Source of the DNA: Anoplolepis gracilipes
Taxonomy: Eukaryota > Arthropoda > Insecta > Hymenoptera > Formicidae
NCBI RefSeq assembly: GCF_047496725.1
Contig: NC_132985.1
Location: forward strand, 4,145,001-4,209,000
DNA: 64,000 bases
Reading direction: 5' to 3'
In this document: positions 12,732-24,714 of the stretch, one piece after another
How the letters are laid out: every line of letters starts with the position of its first letter
Position numbering within the stretch: the stretch's first letter is position 1
Position numbers and translations under genes: made by a program
The notes under the pieces: model-generated
Database searches by the model: none
What the model was told of the DNA's origin: nothing
The model's input: the letters and a program-made list of their open reading frames with translations, nothing else

Positions 12732-13292
12732 TACAAATGCAGAACACACAGGCATGATTCATGTAGCGATTAAATTGAAATTTATGCCTTGTCAAAACGG
12801 CGAGAAGAGCACATGCGTCCGATCGGTCGTTGACAACCACCTGTTACACTCGATGCGCGCCACGTGCCAGTACGGCACATGATGCATGCGCTCTTTAAAC
12901 AATGCGAGCAGCCAATATCAGAGATCATATCGCCTATGTTTTTATTATAGAGAAAAAAGAAGAAAATCAAGATCAAAAAAGGGAAATTTTTTAATTGTGA
13001 CGAAAAATAGTCATATGTTCAAATCAAAAGATTCTAAAATAATAAAACTGATATATTATTTAAACAATAGTATTTTTATTGAAAATAAACGCAATCTATA
13101 TTTAATTTATATTTAATTTCTGATAAAGTCTATGTAACATTTTTTAACGTTTCTATATAATTCATTAAATAATTTAAAAGAAAGATGAATACATTGTAAG
13201 CAGTATAGAGGCACGTTTTTCAGTTAAAAACATAAAAAATTACAGTTTTAAATTATCGATTACTAGCGTCATGTCGTAACTGTATTTGCTTA

Positions 13293-13450
13293 ATATAAAA
13301 GTTTTGCAATTTGCACGTACAAAATGAGATACACTTGGAAACGTATGAAAGAATATATGTAAATTCTTAGAAATGAATATATTCTTTCATGCATTTCCAA
13401 GTGGGAACATATCTCATTTTGTATGTGTAAATTGCAAAACTTTTAAAATA
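13293..13450. mobile_element. Fold-back (MITE-like) element, about 155 bp
   Basis: The two halves are near-perfect inverted repeats. The left arm starts AAAAGTTTTGCAATTTGCAC and the right arm ends GTGTAAATTGCAAAACTTTT. The arms continue through AAAATGAGATA, CACTTGGAAA and TGAAAGAATATA almost to the centre. No coding capacity. Target-site duplications are unclear in the AT-rich flanks. Confidence 0.75.
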
Positions 13451-13908
13451 ATAATTTTGATGTCTAACGAAGCAATTGTTTTGATCGATAAAGTAAAATG
13501 GTATGGCATTCCCTTAAAAGTAATTATATTTATTCTTTAATAATATTCAGAGATTTTCTTTTGTGTATTTTTTCTCTCTTGTCAGTTTCTTAATTTGTTC
13601 TTTGTTCTTTGTTCTTTTTTTTTTTTTTTTATTTCGATTTTCTAGACGATATATCAATTTTTGAAAAAAAACTACTCTATTTGTCAGATTTAATCTTTTC
13701 GAATTTTTCAGTACTGTTTGCATCAATTCGGATTCTTTAATAGTTTCTTTATGCTTATAATTTTTTTATATTCTTCAGTTATTAATTGCAATTCTAAATT
13801 TTTTATGTTTTCTATCTGCATTTCTACATTTCCTAATATATAGTTTTTTTCCATATTCTTACATTCTTTTTCGTTTTGATTCTTGTTCTTTTCTTTTCTT
13901 TTCATCTA

Positions 13909-14144
13909 ACAAGGAAAAGTATAAAAGTGTCCCCCTCCAATCTTAATGAGTTTTTAATATGTTATATTCTAGGTCAAAATACGGGGCACATATTTTTTTA
14001 TACTTTTATATATATTTCACCCATTTAACGGCCGTATGGGCACGGATATAAAAAAATATGTCTCTTCTACTTTGACCTAAATTAGAACATATTAAAAGCT
14101 CATCAAGATCGGAGGGGTCCATACAGTCCCATACCTTTCCTTGT
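13909..14144. mobile_element. Fold-back (MITE-like) element, about 235 bp
   Basis: The ends ACAAGGAAAAGTAT and ATACCTTTCCTTGT are inverted repeats. Inside, both arms carry matching blocks around CCCCTCC, TTTTAATATGTT, TAGGTCAAA and ATATTTTTTTATA. The arms are about 100 bp with scattered mismatches. No open frame of note and no certain target duplication. Confidence 0.75.
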
Positions 14145-14261
14145 ACGTGCATATGATATGAACATATAATTTTTAAAAGCTTTCTGATATGTGAATATTT
14201 TATGAAATATAGAATTTAATTTCTCTCTTTAATTTGTCAATTCGTTAAGGCCCGCGCACAG

Positions 14262-14420
14262 ATTAATGCGCTAACTACAAGACAACTGTATTTATTTCAT
14301 AGGATGACTAACAACTAGTATAAGTTAATAAATTCCGTCTCGATTGATTTTATAATTAAAATTTTATAATTATAAAATAATGAAATAAAAAAAAATTGTT
14401 ATTTATAGAATATATTTGTA

Positions 14421-14425
<5 letters not shown>
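14262..14425 (+). repeat. Dispersed repeat, copy 1 of 2
   Basis: It shares AATGCGCTA, ACAAGACAACT-like and ACTAGTATAA blocks, then CGTCTCG and TTGATTTTATAAT, in the same order and orientation with 21714-21890. Copy 2 has a short insertion after ACAACTAT. It runs into a TA microsatellite flanked by an inverted repeat (about 14398-14490). A short similar piece may continue near 15640-15680. Confidence 0.75.

Positions 14426-14467
<42 letters not shown>
14423..14467. repeat. (TA)n microsatellite inside a palindrome
   Basis: The TA run sits at the centre of an inverted repeat whose arms include TTTATAGAATAT and TTTGTATGAATA, so the whole of about 14398-14490 could fold on itself. Confidence 0.9.
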
Positions 14468-14470
<3 letters not shown>

Positions 14471-15211
14471 TACAAATATTCTATAAATAAACAATAAAGA
14501 CATTTAGATAAAAATCTAGATAATTTTATTTAGATAACGGAAAACACTGAAGGTAACCAACACAGTTGGACAAAGGATCTCATTTTCGTCTGGCTAATAC
14601 GCACTGTGTCCGATCGATACTCACCCCACACACACACACAAGCGCGCGCATACCTCGTGCACACACACACATACTCATGCATCCAAATATGCCTACCTAG
14701 CGTGCGCCTCCCGACTGCTCTTGTAAGATACAATTAATAATACTACCGCATAATTTCTTTAATTTAATATTTAATAATTTATAGTAAGACAAAGAATTAA
14801 TCGCATATGTCAATACTTACACATAAGTATTATTTCAATATTTTAGAAGCTTATTTTGATTATTATATATTTCATTTTCATTTTTAACTTTTTTTAATAA
14901 AATTTTTGTATTTTTTTATTTTAAATTTTTTATAAAGTTTTTTAAAACTATTTTAATGCTACAATTTTTTTGTTGGCAACAGTCGGGAGATATTTTTTTT
15001 TTAATTTACTATTTCATTCTTTTAAAAATAGTATACGTAAAATAGTGTACAGTAAATAAAGTATTAACAAGTGATAATTACACATGTATATATACCTCAC
15101 GAAAGTAAGAATATGTACACAATATAAATTTTAAACAATAAGTAAGTTTTAATTTTTAAATTATTATTTAATTATTTATTATTAAAACTATTATATATAT
15201 ATATATATATA

Positions 15212-15605
15212 TACAGAGTAACCTGAAATGATCAGGTAAATAAATTTTAATGGCAGGGTCTTTAGAACATTTTAAAATGATAAGTTTAATACAAAAATGT
15301 CGAGGCTACAATAGTTTTCAAACTGGAAGCGATTATATTTCACAAATGGTAGAGCTGAGATTTCATGCGCTCAGGTACCGCAGAACAAGTGATAAAAGTG
15401 CTTTTATGAATTTATCTAATTTTTTTATCACTTCTTATTTTGCCGTAGTTATATCTGAGTGAAATTTCAACCCTACCACTCGTAAAATATAATCGCTTCC
15501 AGTTTGAAAACTATTGTAGCTTCGAAATTTTTGTATCAAATTTTTCGCCTTAAAATGTTTTAAAGAACCTGCCATTAAAATATTGACCGGTCATTTCAGG
15601 ACACC

Positions 15606-15610
<5 letters not shown>
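15212..15610. mobile_element. Tc1/mariner-like fold-back element, about 400 bp, inserted in TA repeats
   Basis: The left end TACAGAGTAACCTGAAATGA and the right end TCATTTCAGGACACCCTGTA are inverted repeats. Both arms continue inward for about 170 bp (blocks AATGGCAGG, TTTTAAAATG, TACAATAGTTTTCAAACTGG and TATAATCGCTTCC or their complements). It lies between TA runs, as expected for an element that duplicates TA. CAGGGTG-type termini fit the Tc1/mariner group. The 70-codon frame inside is not a transposase. Confidence 0.85.
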
Positions 15611-15642
<32 letters not shown>

Positions 15643-16203
15643 TTTATATTCTCATGTAAGATAACTTACTGTTTACTGATACATGTAACAAAAGAAAAAA
15701 ATAGAAACTGTTGCGATAGAGAAGGAAAAGATAAATGGAGACAGATGTAAGTATAATAAAACTGCTTTTCAAGTCGCTCATATACTATGTTTTTGATTAG
15801 TTAAAAGAAAGGGATATAAAAAAGTTAATTAGAACTCCTTCCATCAAAAGTAAAAATTTCAAGAAAATACATTTACTTAATTTAAAAGAACTTTTCCCTC
15901 AGTGTACTACTATGTTTGATTGGTTAAAAGGGGAAGGGTTATAAAGGGATTACCTAAATATAGGAGAAATTAAAAGAAAAAACAGGAGATTGATGTAAAA
16001 AGGAGAAAGAGGGAAAATAGAAGAGAGAATCATGAATTTAAGAAGAAAAAAAGGGAAGATTAATATAAAATTTAGAAAAAGAATACGATTCCTGATTTCA
16101 TAAACATATATATTCTCGTGTGCGATCAAGCAAAAAATGAATCATCGCACGTGTGCACGTTCTCGCTCTGCGTAAAATAAACGCTTATATAACGCGACAT
16201 CCT

Positions 16204-16432
16204 GCGCGATAAATGCCTCGCCTTTTTTTTTTGTCATTCCTTTGGTCGTCACAAAAAGCTCATTAATGCAAATTATCTTCCTGCTATTTGTTTCACAGAA
16301 TATGACTATAATTAATTCTAAATTACTGTGTACTACTCTTCTAAATTAATGATTGATTCAGATATTATTTTAGAGGACTGCAATGTTTAATAATTTCGAC
16401 TTAATTATAACTATTTCGAAATATAATTTATA
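16204..16432 (-). repeat. Diverged dispersed repeat, copy B (inverted relative to 12.5 kb)
   Basis: This is the reverse-orientation partner of 12513-12731. CACAAAAAGCTCATTAA at 16250-16266 is the exact complement of the best block. The AT-rich remainder aligns with short gaps. Confidence 0.6.
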
Positions 16433-17887
16433 AGAAGATACAATTTATGTTAATAAATTTTTATTACATTTAAAGAATTTAATTTTTCTAAAGTAACATC
16501 TTAATTGATCAAGCATAATATTGAACATAATAAAGGCTATAATAATAAAATAATAATCCAAATATAAAAAAACATTGGTTATATAATAATAGATATAAAA
16601 TTGTATTTTCTTTTAATTATTAAATGTGCGCTTTATCATGTTTGATGTATCTCTAATTGTGCATTTTATTATAAGATAAGAATCAAATCGAGATATTATC
16701 TTGCATATAATTGCTATACTTAAAACTTTAATGTAGCAATATGTTGTTTAAGCGCTTTATCTAAACGATGCAAAAGACTGGCGCGCAACTCTGAATAAAA
16801 TTACTAGATAAATGCAACTTCCTGTTAGAGTTTTGATATAACACATTCATATATATAAATATAATGTACAACTTAATTTATCAAAAAAAGGGTCGATCAT
16901 TTTCTGCAATATATGATTACATAAATCAGAAATGAAATATATACATACGGATAACAGCGTGATTGTTGTCATAAGCCTTGAAAATATTACATTGGCAAGG
17001 GCACTCGTGTTAGAAAACAAACAAGTATATAATTCAGATTCTACCAAAATAAATCACAAATGCGCAAATACACACTATGAAAGTCACATACCGATTGATT
17101 TATCGATGCTTTCAAGGTATTATATATGTCAGACGATTTTAATTTATTACACGAGCACACGTTTTTGATCATTGATCGAGTCCCATACATTATTTCTTTG
17201 AGAATTTTATGTACCTATGTAAAACTATATATGTAATATTCTATTTATAAAACAAGTAATAATGTCACGACAGTAAGATAAGATAAAAATATTTTACTAA
17301 AGATCTTTCATGTTTCGTCAATTATTATTAAAAAATACTTTTCCGCGACACGTTCATCGCACCATTCATATCGAGCAAATATTGTATCTATTGTTGCATT
17401 ATGTGTGTGTCACTCAACAAGTGTTTTTCTATTCACATTCTAAAGCGTAGGATTGACGAACGTCTAACCGGCACAAGCAGTATGTTGAAACTGATGTTTC
17501 TTCCGCAACCCTCGCTATAGTACAGGTTATAACAGTAGGGCTCTAAGAAATATATAAAGGAGAAGGGGAGAAAGACATAAGAAAGGATAGACAAAAACCT
17601 AAAATAGCGACAAAGATATTCCTTTTGTATTTGACAGATATTATTTAGCTGTGTTTTTCACAAAAATCAAGAGATATTAAAGATTCCACTTGTATACTTG
17701 AAAATTTTCTTTCTCTATAATAAATTAAATATAAAAAATAAGATGCAATTACTATTAAAGTACATCATTTCCAAAGTACATTGTTTTGAACCAAAACAAT
17801 ATTAAATATACATTGTATAAGAAAAAATTTCAACCTAAATTTATTTAAACTTTTGTAAAAATTTATTTTAACACACACGCACACACG

Positions 17888-17948
<61 letters not shown>

Positions 17949-19066
17949 ACCTTTTGTAAAAAAGTTCTATTTGAATTTTATGTTTGCAATAAAAGAAACT
18001 CACTTTTAAAAATACAGATAAAGCCAAAGAATAGATCAGACCTTTTTGGCCCTAAAGGGACTAATTTTTATGGAGGAAATTCTTTATAGCGATTCTTTTT
18101 AAAAGAAAACTCGCTATGGTGTAGTAAAGGTTTATTTTGCTGAAGCACAATAAGAAAAATTAATGGGTCGAGAAATGTCGTCTTTTCGTTCAGTTTACGG
18201 TTTCCCAAAATGTAGACATATATTGTGAGATGAATTTACGAAATGTTCGAAAACTTGTGGAAAAATTTATACGTATTATTTGTGTATCAATCTGTGTAAT
18301 CAATTATTTACATAATTGCGATATAATAAGTGCTATTTATATTTTTGTTCTGCTAGACATGATTTTTGGTTTATTATTTGTTTCGTAAAAAAAATTAGCA
18401 CATATCTCGTAGCAGAAAGAATGTCTTGTTTTCAGTTTAGTCGAGTTCATAAATATTACTTATATCGTAATGAATAATCAAGTGTGATAAAAAGTGCGTG
18501 CTAAGGAAATTCACCAACGTAAACGATCAGATATCACATTCGAGTCGCACAGATCTAAAGTAAACTTACCTTCGACAAGAGTCGGCCAGTCGTTTATCAA
18601 GGATCACGTATGTCTTTCTGGTCAGTTGCATCAGCCCGCGATGCACTGCGCGCTTCGACAACTGCAGTTTCTTCAAGTCATCTTTCAGCTGAAACAGTCA
18701 CCATTTTACAATTAAACCTTCAACGAATTGACTCGCCAATATCTAATTTTCTATCGCGAAACGGTGGGTGTTCGTCACTTTATTATTCTCTACATCTTTA
18801 CTCATTTATTAATTATTCTATCGCATACGTGTTGTTAGTTTAATTGGTGAAGCTTAGAAAATGACACATTTTTTTTCGTTATAAAAGTGCACGTTTAAAA
18901 TAAATTGTTATAATTATTTTAAATACATTATTTTAAATAAATTATTATAATTAAATTATTATAATGATTCTTATAATATAATGTTGTATATTTCTAAATT
19001 TAAACATTTAAATATAAACATTCAAAAAGTAAGGAATTAACACAACGGAAAAGTCTGTAATTAGTA
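16433..19066. other. AT-rich spacer without recognised gene
   Basis: Nothing firm was found except a CA microsatellite at 17871-17947. Open frames here are short and low in complexity. Confidence 0.5.
17871..17947. repeat. (AC)n microsatellite
   Basis: About 38 AC units with a few CG interruptions near the left end. Confidence 0.95.
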
Positions 19067-19258
19067 ATAACTAAGGGGGAAAAAAATTCGCACTTTGAGC
19101 AGCAACATGCGACGATTCTCGTTTCCTGCGCGACGAAGCCACCACTTCAGTTCAAAGTTGTCGAAGGTATAAATAATATCCTCCTTAGACCCTGTCATTT
19201 TTCGCCTGACTTGTTCTTTATCCGCGGTAATTTTTCTTTTGATTAACAAGGGGATTTC
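19067..19258 (-). other. Coding-like open frame, possible exon of unknown gene
   Basis: On the minus strand an acceptor-like GTGACAG is followed in phase 0 by about 60 open codons rich in charged and aromatic residues (includes FELKWWLRRAGNENRR). The composition looks more protein-like than most frames nearby. It has no recognised domain and no assured donor or partner exon. Confidence 0.2.
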
Positions 19259-19629
19259 CTGTCACTCAATCCGAGAAATAAAAAGATTTTTAATAAGTTT
19301 TTCGATCAAAAGACCTTTTACATCGATGTAGGTGGATAACGTGGTAGGCAACGGTCAATGATGCGTGATTCGGATTTGCACGTAATTTATGATGTTTAAC
19401 TGATACATAAATTCACACAGTAATAATGAAGGATCGCGTGAAAATTCGTTTTTCGTTTGTCACACAAATTATTTCTTCTCGTTCCTTCGTGATAAGTTTT
19501 ATTATATGTTCGTCCTTCCTTCGTACTTGAATATGTTTTCTTTAAATCTTTCTTCACTATTATCACTTGTCTGTTCAATTCTGCCCGCAAATGAATAGAC
19601 TTGCCATCTCTTGGCAAATTTTGAAACTT

Positions 19630-19670
<41 letters not shown>

Positions 19671-19672
<2 letters not shown>

Positions 19673-20190
19673 CAGATAGACAAATCTGTCGAAAACAAAT
19701 TATGCCAAGTGTTTGCTATTAACTGTCGTCAGCAAAAACGATACAAATTTGGTACAGAAATTGTTATGACCGATTAAATCGCCAAATTGATGTAAAAATC
19801 AACAGATCCTATATTCACAGACTTCGATAGCAGATTGGAAACAGAAACCAGGAAATCTGCTAATATTAGTTCACTTTAGATTGTCACCAAAAATCGAACA
19901 AGATCTGCGCGCGCGCAATCTGACGACAGATTAACTGCAGAAACCGAACAGAACACTGCTGCTTTATTTAGACCATTCGTATAAAATGAGACATTTAAAT
20001 TATTTAAAAAGTCAACTTATGTTAGCAGATCCTGCTCGGTTTCTGCCGCCAATCTGCTGTCGGAGTCTGTGAGCAGGATCTGCTAGCAAATCATAAGCTT
20101 AATGCGGACATAACAGATATTAATTTGCTAGCAACTTACGTAATTCCGTTGCCAATTTGTTAGCTTACTGCGCGCATTTTGTTTACTGGG
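19671..20190. mobile_element. Long fold-back element, about 520 bp, with CCCAG ends
   Basis: It starts CCCAGATAGACAAA and ends TTTGTTTACTGGG, both next to TATA on the outside. Internally CACAGACTTCGATAGCAG pairs with CTGCTGTCGGAGTCTGTG, and CAGATTGG...CAGAAACC pairs with GGTTTCTGCCGCCAATCTG, so large parts of both halves are inverted repeats. No transposase frame. The superfamily is not assigned. Confidence 0.75.
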
Positions 20191-20195
20191 TATAT

Positions 20196-20202
<7 letters not shown>

Positions 20203-20268
<66 letters not shown>
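20203..20268. repeat. (CA)n microsatellite next to the CCCAG element
   Basis: About 33 CA units followed by a TA run to about 20298. The open frames through it are simple repeats, not genes. Confidence 0.95.
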
Positions 20269-20272
<4 letters not shown>

Positions 20273-20699
20273 TATATGTATATATATATATATATATACA
20301 CACATAGATATGTTGTGTATACATGAAAGATGGAGGTACAGTCTTTATACATGTAAGTGTACGTGATATGATATCCTCTCTCTTTTTTTGGAAATTTTAT
20401 ATCATTTTATTGCATTAAGAAAACAAACAGAAAAGATTCAATTTTTTCTTTTTTATTTTTTCTTTTCCGTGATATTTTCTATTTCTTAATATTTTTTCTA
20501 ATCTTAAATTTATCAAGTAAAAATGAGTGCTTCTTCAAATTTTTGTCTTTTAATATGTAAAAATATCATAAAAATATTCGATACATTGAAATTTAAAATT
20601 TTTATGTTTCAGTGACATTTTTTTGAGAAATTTCCTCTTTGCATATCAAAATTTGTTTTTACCTTGTTAATAAAAAATGCCAAATACATGCACGCCCAC

Positions 20700-23150
20700 A
20701 CGCATGCATACACATATTATATATATATATATATATATAATATTTCTTTTTGGCTGGTAGATATTTCAATCATAATGCTGTGCGTAGCAAATTTTTGCTT
20801 AGCAAGGGACGATGTAACTTGAGATATTGATTAGTCTGTTTCAACGAATGCAAGCTCATTCCTAACGATAACGAAATTCTTCGCGTTGCTCGTCTTGCCT
20901 GTATATCTCGTATTTCTCTTTTTCACCGTGGAATCTGATAACAATTTTATTCTCTCGATAAATTAATTCCACACGTTCAATATTATATTTCTCATTATAA
21001 TATACATAATGCATTTTGTTTGTAACTTTCTTTTAACTATCTTCTCTTTCTTCTTTTATTATTACTCGTCATCGATTAATAAAACAAATTGTCATATAAA
21101 ATTATAATAATTAAGATAACATAAATTTCCTTACAAAACTGGAATCTGATCGATTATCGTTCATTTATTAATATTATCTTTTTATTAAAATATGTATGTA
21201 TATAAACAGAATGATATGAATTTCAGGAGAATCACTCAAAGAGTTCTTAAAGAAACACTTCCACGATCTTTCTTCTCAATGATTTATAGACACTCATGGA
21301 CGTTCTTTCCTGCACTGAGTATCGGACACTTCGTCGCGCTATTTATATTGCTAAATCATGATACGCTATAATAGACTGCCGTGTTTAACCAATGAAATCA
21401 TTTGTAGTTATCTCGGTGAAACTCTATGAAGTTTGATAAAGAGTCATTTCCTCATTCATTTCCTCATTTTCTCATCGCTTCTTATCGGCTCAACAAGGGA
21501 ATTAAAAAATCTCTGTATCGCGTGGATAAGATAATATGATTATGTTTCTAGTGGAGAAAGTTATTACAAAAGTTATTATAGAAGTCATCGTAGAAGGGAC
21601 TACTGGGTATATAATTCCATGAAAAAAGAATAAATTTCACATGACGCAGCGTTGCGTTGGTGATATTTTTAGCTGCGCTTTGTTGCATATATGCATATCG
21701 TGCATACGTGATTTGAATGCGCTAGCTACGAGACAACTATGCCTGTCATATTTATTTCATAAGATGACTGGCAACTAGTATAATGAGTTGATAAATTTCG
21801 TCTCGCTTGATTTTATAATAATCAGATAATTAGGTATAAAAAATTTGTTTTTGTTTATAAAATATTATTCTTATGTAAGATAGCTTGTCTGTTGCTTACT
21901 CATCATTTAATATATATCGCATACGATGAATATAATTCGTTCTCGAGACGATTCTACGTATTATATTATATACTGATATATTGACGCATTTTCCATATTT
22001 ATGAGAGATATTACGAAATATCGTGTTAAACTGATTAAACAAATAGCCTGTCAAACAATATCTCATGAGATAAGATTAAGTTATACCAACGTTATTTTGT
22101 ATTTAAGTGAGACTTAAACATGTGTAGGCGTATTGCGAAAAATTCTGGTTGTATTTGAATCCTAACGGATCATCGAGCGAAAACACGTTTTCACAAAAAT
22201 ATATATACATTGTATTGAGTGAGAAATTTAGCCTTCGGCTAAAGGTGAGGCAGTCAAGGACGAGACGCGAATAAGCGAACGATCGACAAGTTTGTGCGAT
22301 TTACGAACGACTAGTGAGATCACACAGAACATTTATAAAAGTAGACGAATAAATTATAGTTGCTTTTCAAATGAAATTAATTGAAAGTACTTTTATTTTT
22401 ATCGGTGTTGTAAATTCCATTTAGACATTACACATGTGTCTGTCTTTATATTTTTTCTAAATAAATAAAGACAGAGACATATTTAAATCTCGTTCAAAAA
22501 ATAACGTAAGTGCAATCGACTAACATGCGTGTTCTGTGGTCAGTTTTGTATAACGTAAATCGTTCCTTGAAACCACTTCTAGTGAAACATGACGCCTACA
22601 ACGTTTCAAATTTTCTTAAACAGAGGGTAACGTGGAGTTAAAGAGCGGCTTCACCGAGATTCATGCAACAATTTTGTGCGCAACTAATCGTATAGATATA
22701 TAGATATGTTGTGAATAAAATTTGTAAATCGAAAATATTTAATATGAGTTTTTTATCAATTTTATTACGTAAAAAACGATGCGAGCAAAGAATTTATTTT
22801 GTCGACCAGAACTTTTTCTATCTAGTAGAACAGTGACAAAAGAAAACTAATTTAAGCTTTAACGCAATTCACGCAATATAAATTTATTACGGAAGGAATC
22901 TCATTAAAATATAATTCGTTATATATTCTAGTTTTTTATTGTAGTTTTTGTTTTTTATTCCTATTTAAAAAAGAAATCTAGAGACCGCTGGAGGTGTTTC
23001 GTGACAGCCCTATGCTCCCCAGATGCGAAAGAAAATGATTGATTGATTGAAAAAAGAAATCTCGCAACCTATCTTTATATTTTTCATCGACATATAAAAA
23101 AGACTGATCATATCACGATGGGTTAACGTACACGATAAAAAGATATTATA
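20700..23150. other. AT-rich spacer, no gene recognised
   Basis: Apart from the dispersed repeat at 21714-21890 and a TA run near 20715-20740, I see no coding exon. A short stem-loop TTTAGCC-TTC-GGCTAAA lies at 22227-22243. Confidence 0.5.
21714..21890 (+). repeat. Dispersed repeat, copy 2 of 2
   Basis: Same-orientation partner of 14262-14425, with blocks AATGCGCTAGCTACGAGAC, GACTGGCAACTAGTATAA and TCGTCTCGCTTGATTTT. The pair suggests an uncharacterised transposon family. Confidence 0.75.
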
Positions 23151-23151
23151 C

Positions 23152-23224
23152 CTGAGGCCTATGTATGTCTCTTACGAAGGTCTACGAGATTACCATCTTT
23201 GTAAAAGACAAACGTAGGCCTCAG
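23152..23224 (+). ncRNA. MicroRNA-precursor-like hairpin (candidate)
   Basis: Two 30-nt arms (23152-23181 and 23195-23224) pair around a 13-nt loop. The arms begin CTGAGGCCTATG and end CGTAGGCCTCAG. By eye 28 of 30 positions pair, three of them as G:U if transcribed from plus, with two internal mismatches. Length, loop size and mismatch pattern fit an animal pre-miRNA. A small palindromic transposon is the main alternative. I do not recognise the arm sequence as a known miRNA. Confidence 0.35.
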
Positions 23225-24070
23225 ATGTAGCACTTCCCTTTTTATGGCAGGCGGACTATAGACGGAAGATTAGCTCAGCAGAAAGAGGGTGAGTAGTGGT
23301 TAAACAGATAATCTTTGTATCTTCCTTTAGCATTAAGCCGAATATATCCGAAATTAATCTATATATTACTGAACCTTTGTCCTTTCATCTCCAATCCTAC
23401 GGTTCCCTTCGCCTAAATTGGTATCTTATATTCGATCTATATATTTTTATGAGACGCAACGTTTGCCACATCGCGATGCTCAAGTCCATTCTATATGTCG
23501 ATGATATTTTTCTATAATCGTAATAATTATTTTTATTTTTCTCATATTTTTTATCTGTTTAAATGACTTATTGTTAGATTATAGATTATTAAGTATACAA
23601 ATACAAGAAATACATTCTTGTCAACAGCGCAAAAAGTGCGCATAATTAGAGAAGAAAGATGCGTGGAAAGTTGCAAGCTTATTTAAAACATATCGATATT
23701 ATCATCGATACGATCTTCTTCTATATGAAAAATTAATGTTTAAATTGCATGCGATTCTTTTTTAAAGGTATACCCTATGATCGCCAAAAAAAATCTTCTA
23801 AAATTTTATAAATAAATTCTGTACATATTTATGAAACTTTTTGACATTTTATCATAACATATGTAAATGTATATATTCGTATCAATGGAAGTAATTGATC
23901 CAAATAAAAATTCCAAAAAGCTATTCGATATAATACCAAACAGGAAAATACAAATTAAAAACTAAAATTTCGCTTATAAATGTAAATATTTCTCGAATAT
24001 ACGTCAGAAAGATAAGGCAATTTATAAGAGAAGATGCTTACTAGAAGTACTGAACGATTATTTCTGATTA
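23225..24070. other. AT-rich spacer, nothing recognised
   Basis: No supported exon. A 73-codon frame at 23296-23517 lacks features of a real protein. Confidence 0.5.
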
Positions 24071-24224
24071 GTTCCTAAGCTCCTCGTAACGATGTTTGTC
24101 AGAGAGAGACTGTTGAAAAGAGGGTGGCGAAATCTGGTTTTATTGGCTCTCGCGAATCTTAGTCTAAAATAACCTTTGTGACAGTTGCGATTGCGGCAGT
24201 TATTGATTTTGTTGTTGAAGGTTT
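24071..24224 (+). repeat. Dispersed structured repeat, copy 1
   Basis: It matches 25609-25756 along its whole length. Shared blocks are GTTCCTAAGC, CCTCGTAACGAT, TTGAAAAGAGGGTGGCGAAA, TTGCGATTGCG and CAGTTATTGATTTTG. AATAAC and GTTATT near the 3' end could form a stem, and both are conserved between copies. Confidence 0.8.
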
Positions 24225-24525
24225 CTATATATTTTTTTAAATTAATTACTCCATTTTTTATGTAAAAGATAAACTCCTGAAATTTTATAACTTTTTATTA
24301 ATCATTTAATAAAGAAAGTAATTAAGATCAGAATGTTATCTTTTATATAAGAAATAGGTTTTGTTAATCTAAAAAATAGAAATAGTCAGGAAAACGAGAC
24401 TCCGTACTTCTAATGTTAAAAGATTTTTAAGCCAAATATACATATGCACTAGGTATAGAATATTATTTTATGATATATGTGTACATTTATGTTTAAAATA
24501 TACATACATGTTTCGGCATGTATGT

Positions 24526-24714
24526 AATAAAGAAGATAAGTCAGAGTCTCTCAATTATCTATTTATATGTTTTCTTTCTCTCTCTTTACTATAAATACAA
24601 AAGTAGTAATAAAGAAGATACAATAATACAGAAGTACAGTAATAAAGAAGATAAATCAGAGTCTTAATTTATTTATTTATATCTTTTCCTTCTCTCTCTT
24701 TATTATAAATACAA
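24526..24714 (+). repeat. Direct repeat, two 75-bp units 40 bp apart
   Basis: 24526-24600 and 24641-24714 share AATAAAGAAGATAA, TCAGAGTCT, TTCTCTCTCTTTA and TATAAATACAA in the same order. The spacer repeats AATAAAGAAGATA once more, so it may be a broken three-unit array. Confidence 0.8.

Noticed and set aside
15250..15462. 70-codon frame at 15.3 kb
   Set aside because: It lies inside one arm and the centre of the fold-back element and is a by-product of that repeat.
20128..20366. Open frames of poly-His/Thr and poly-Cys/Val
   Set aside because: Translations of the CA microsatellite.
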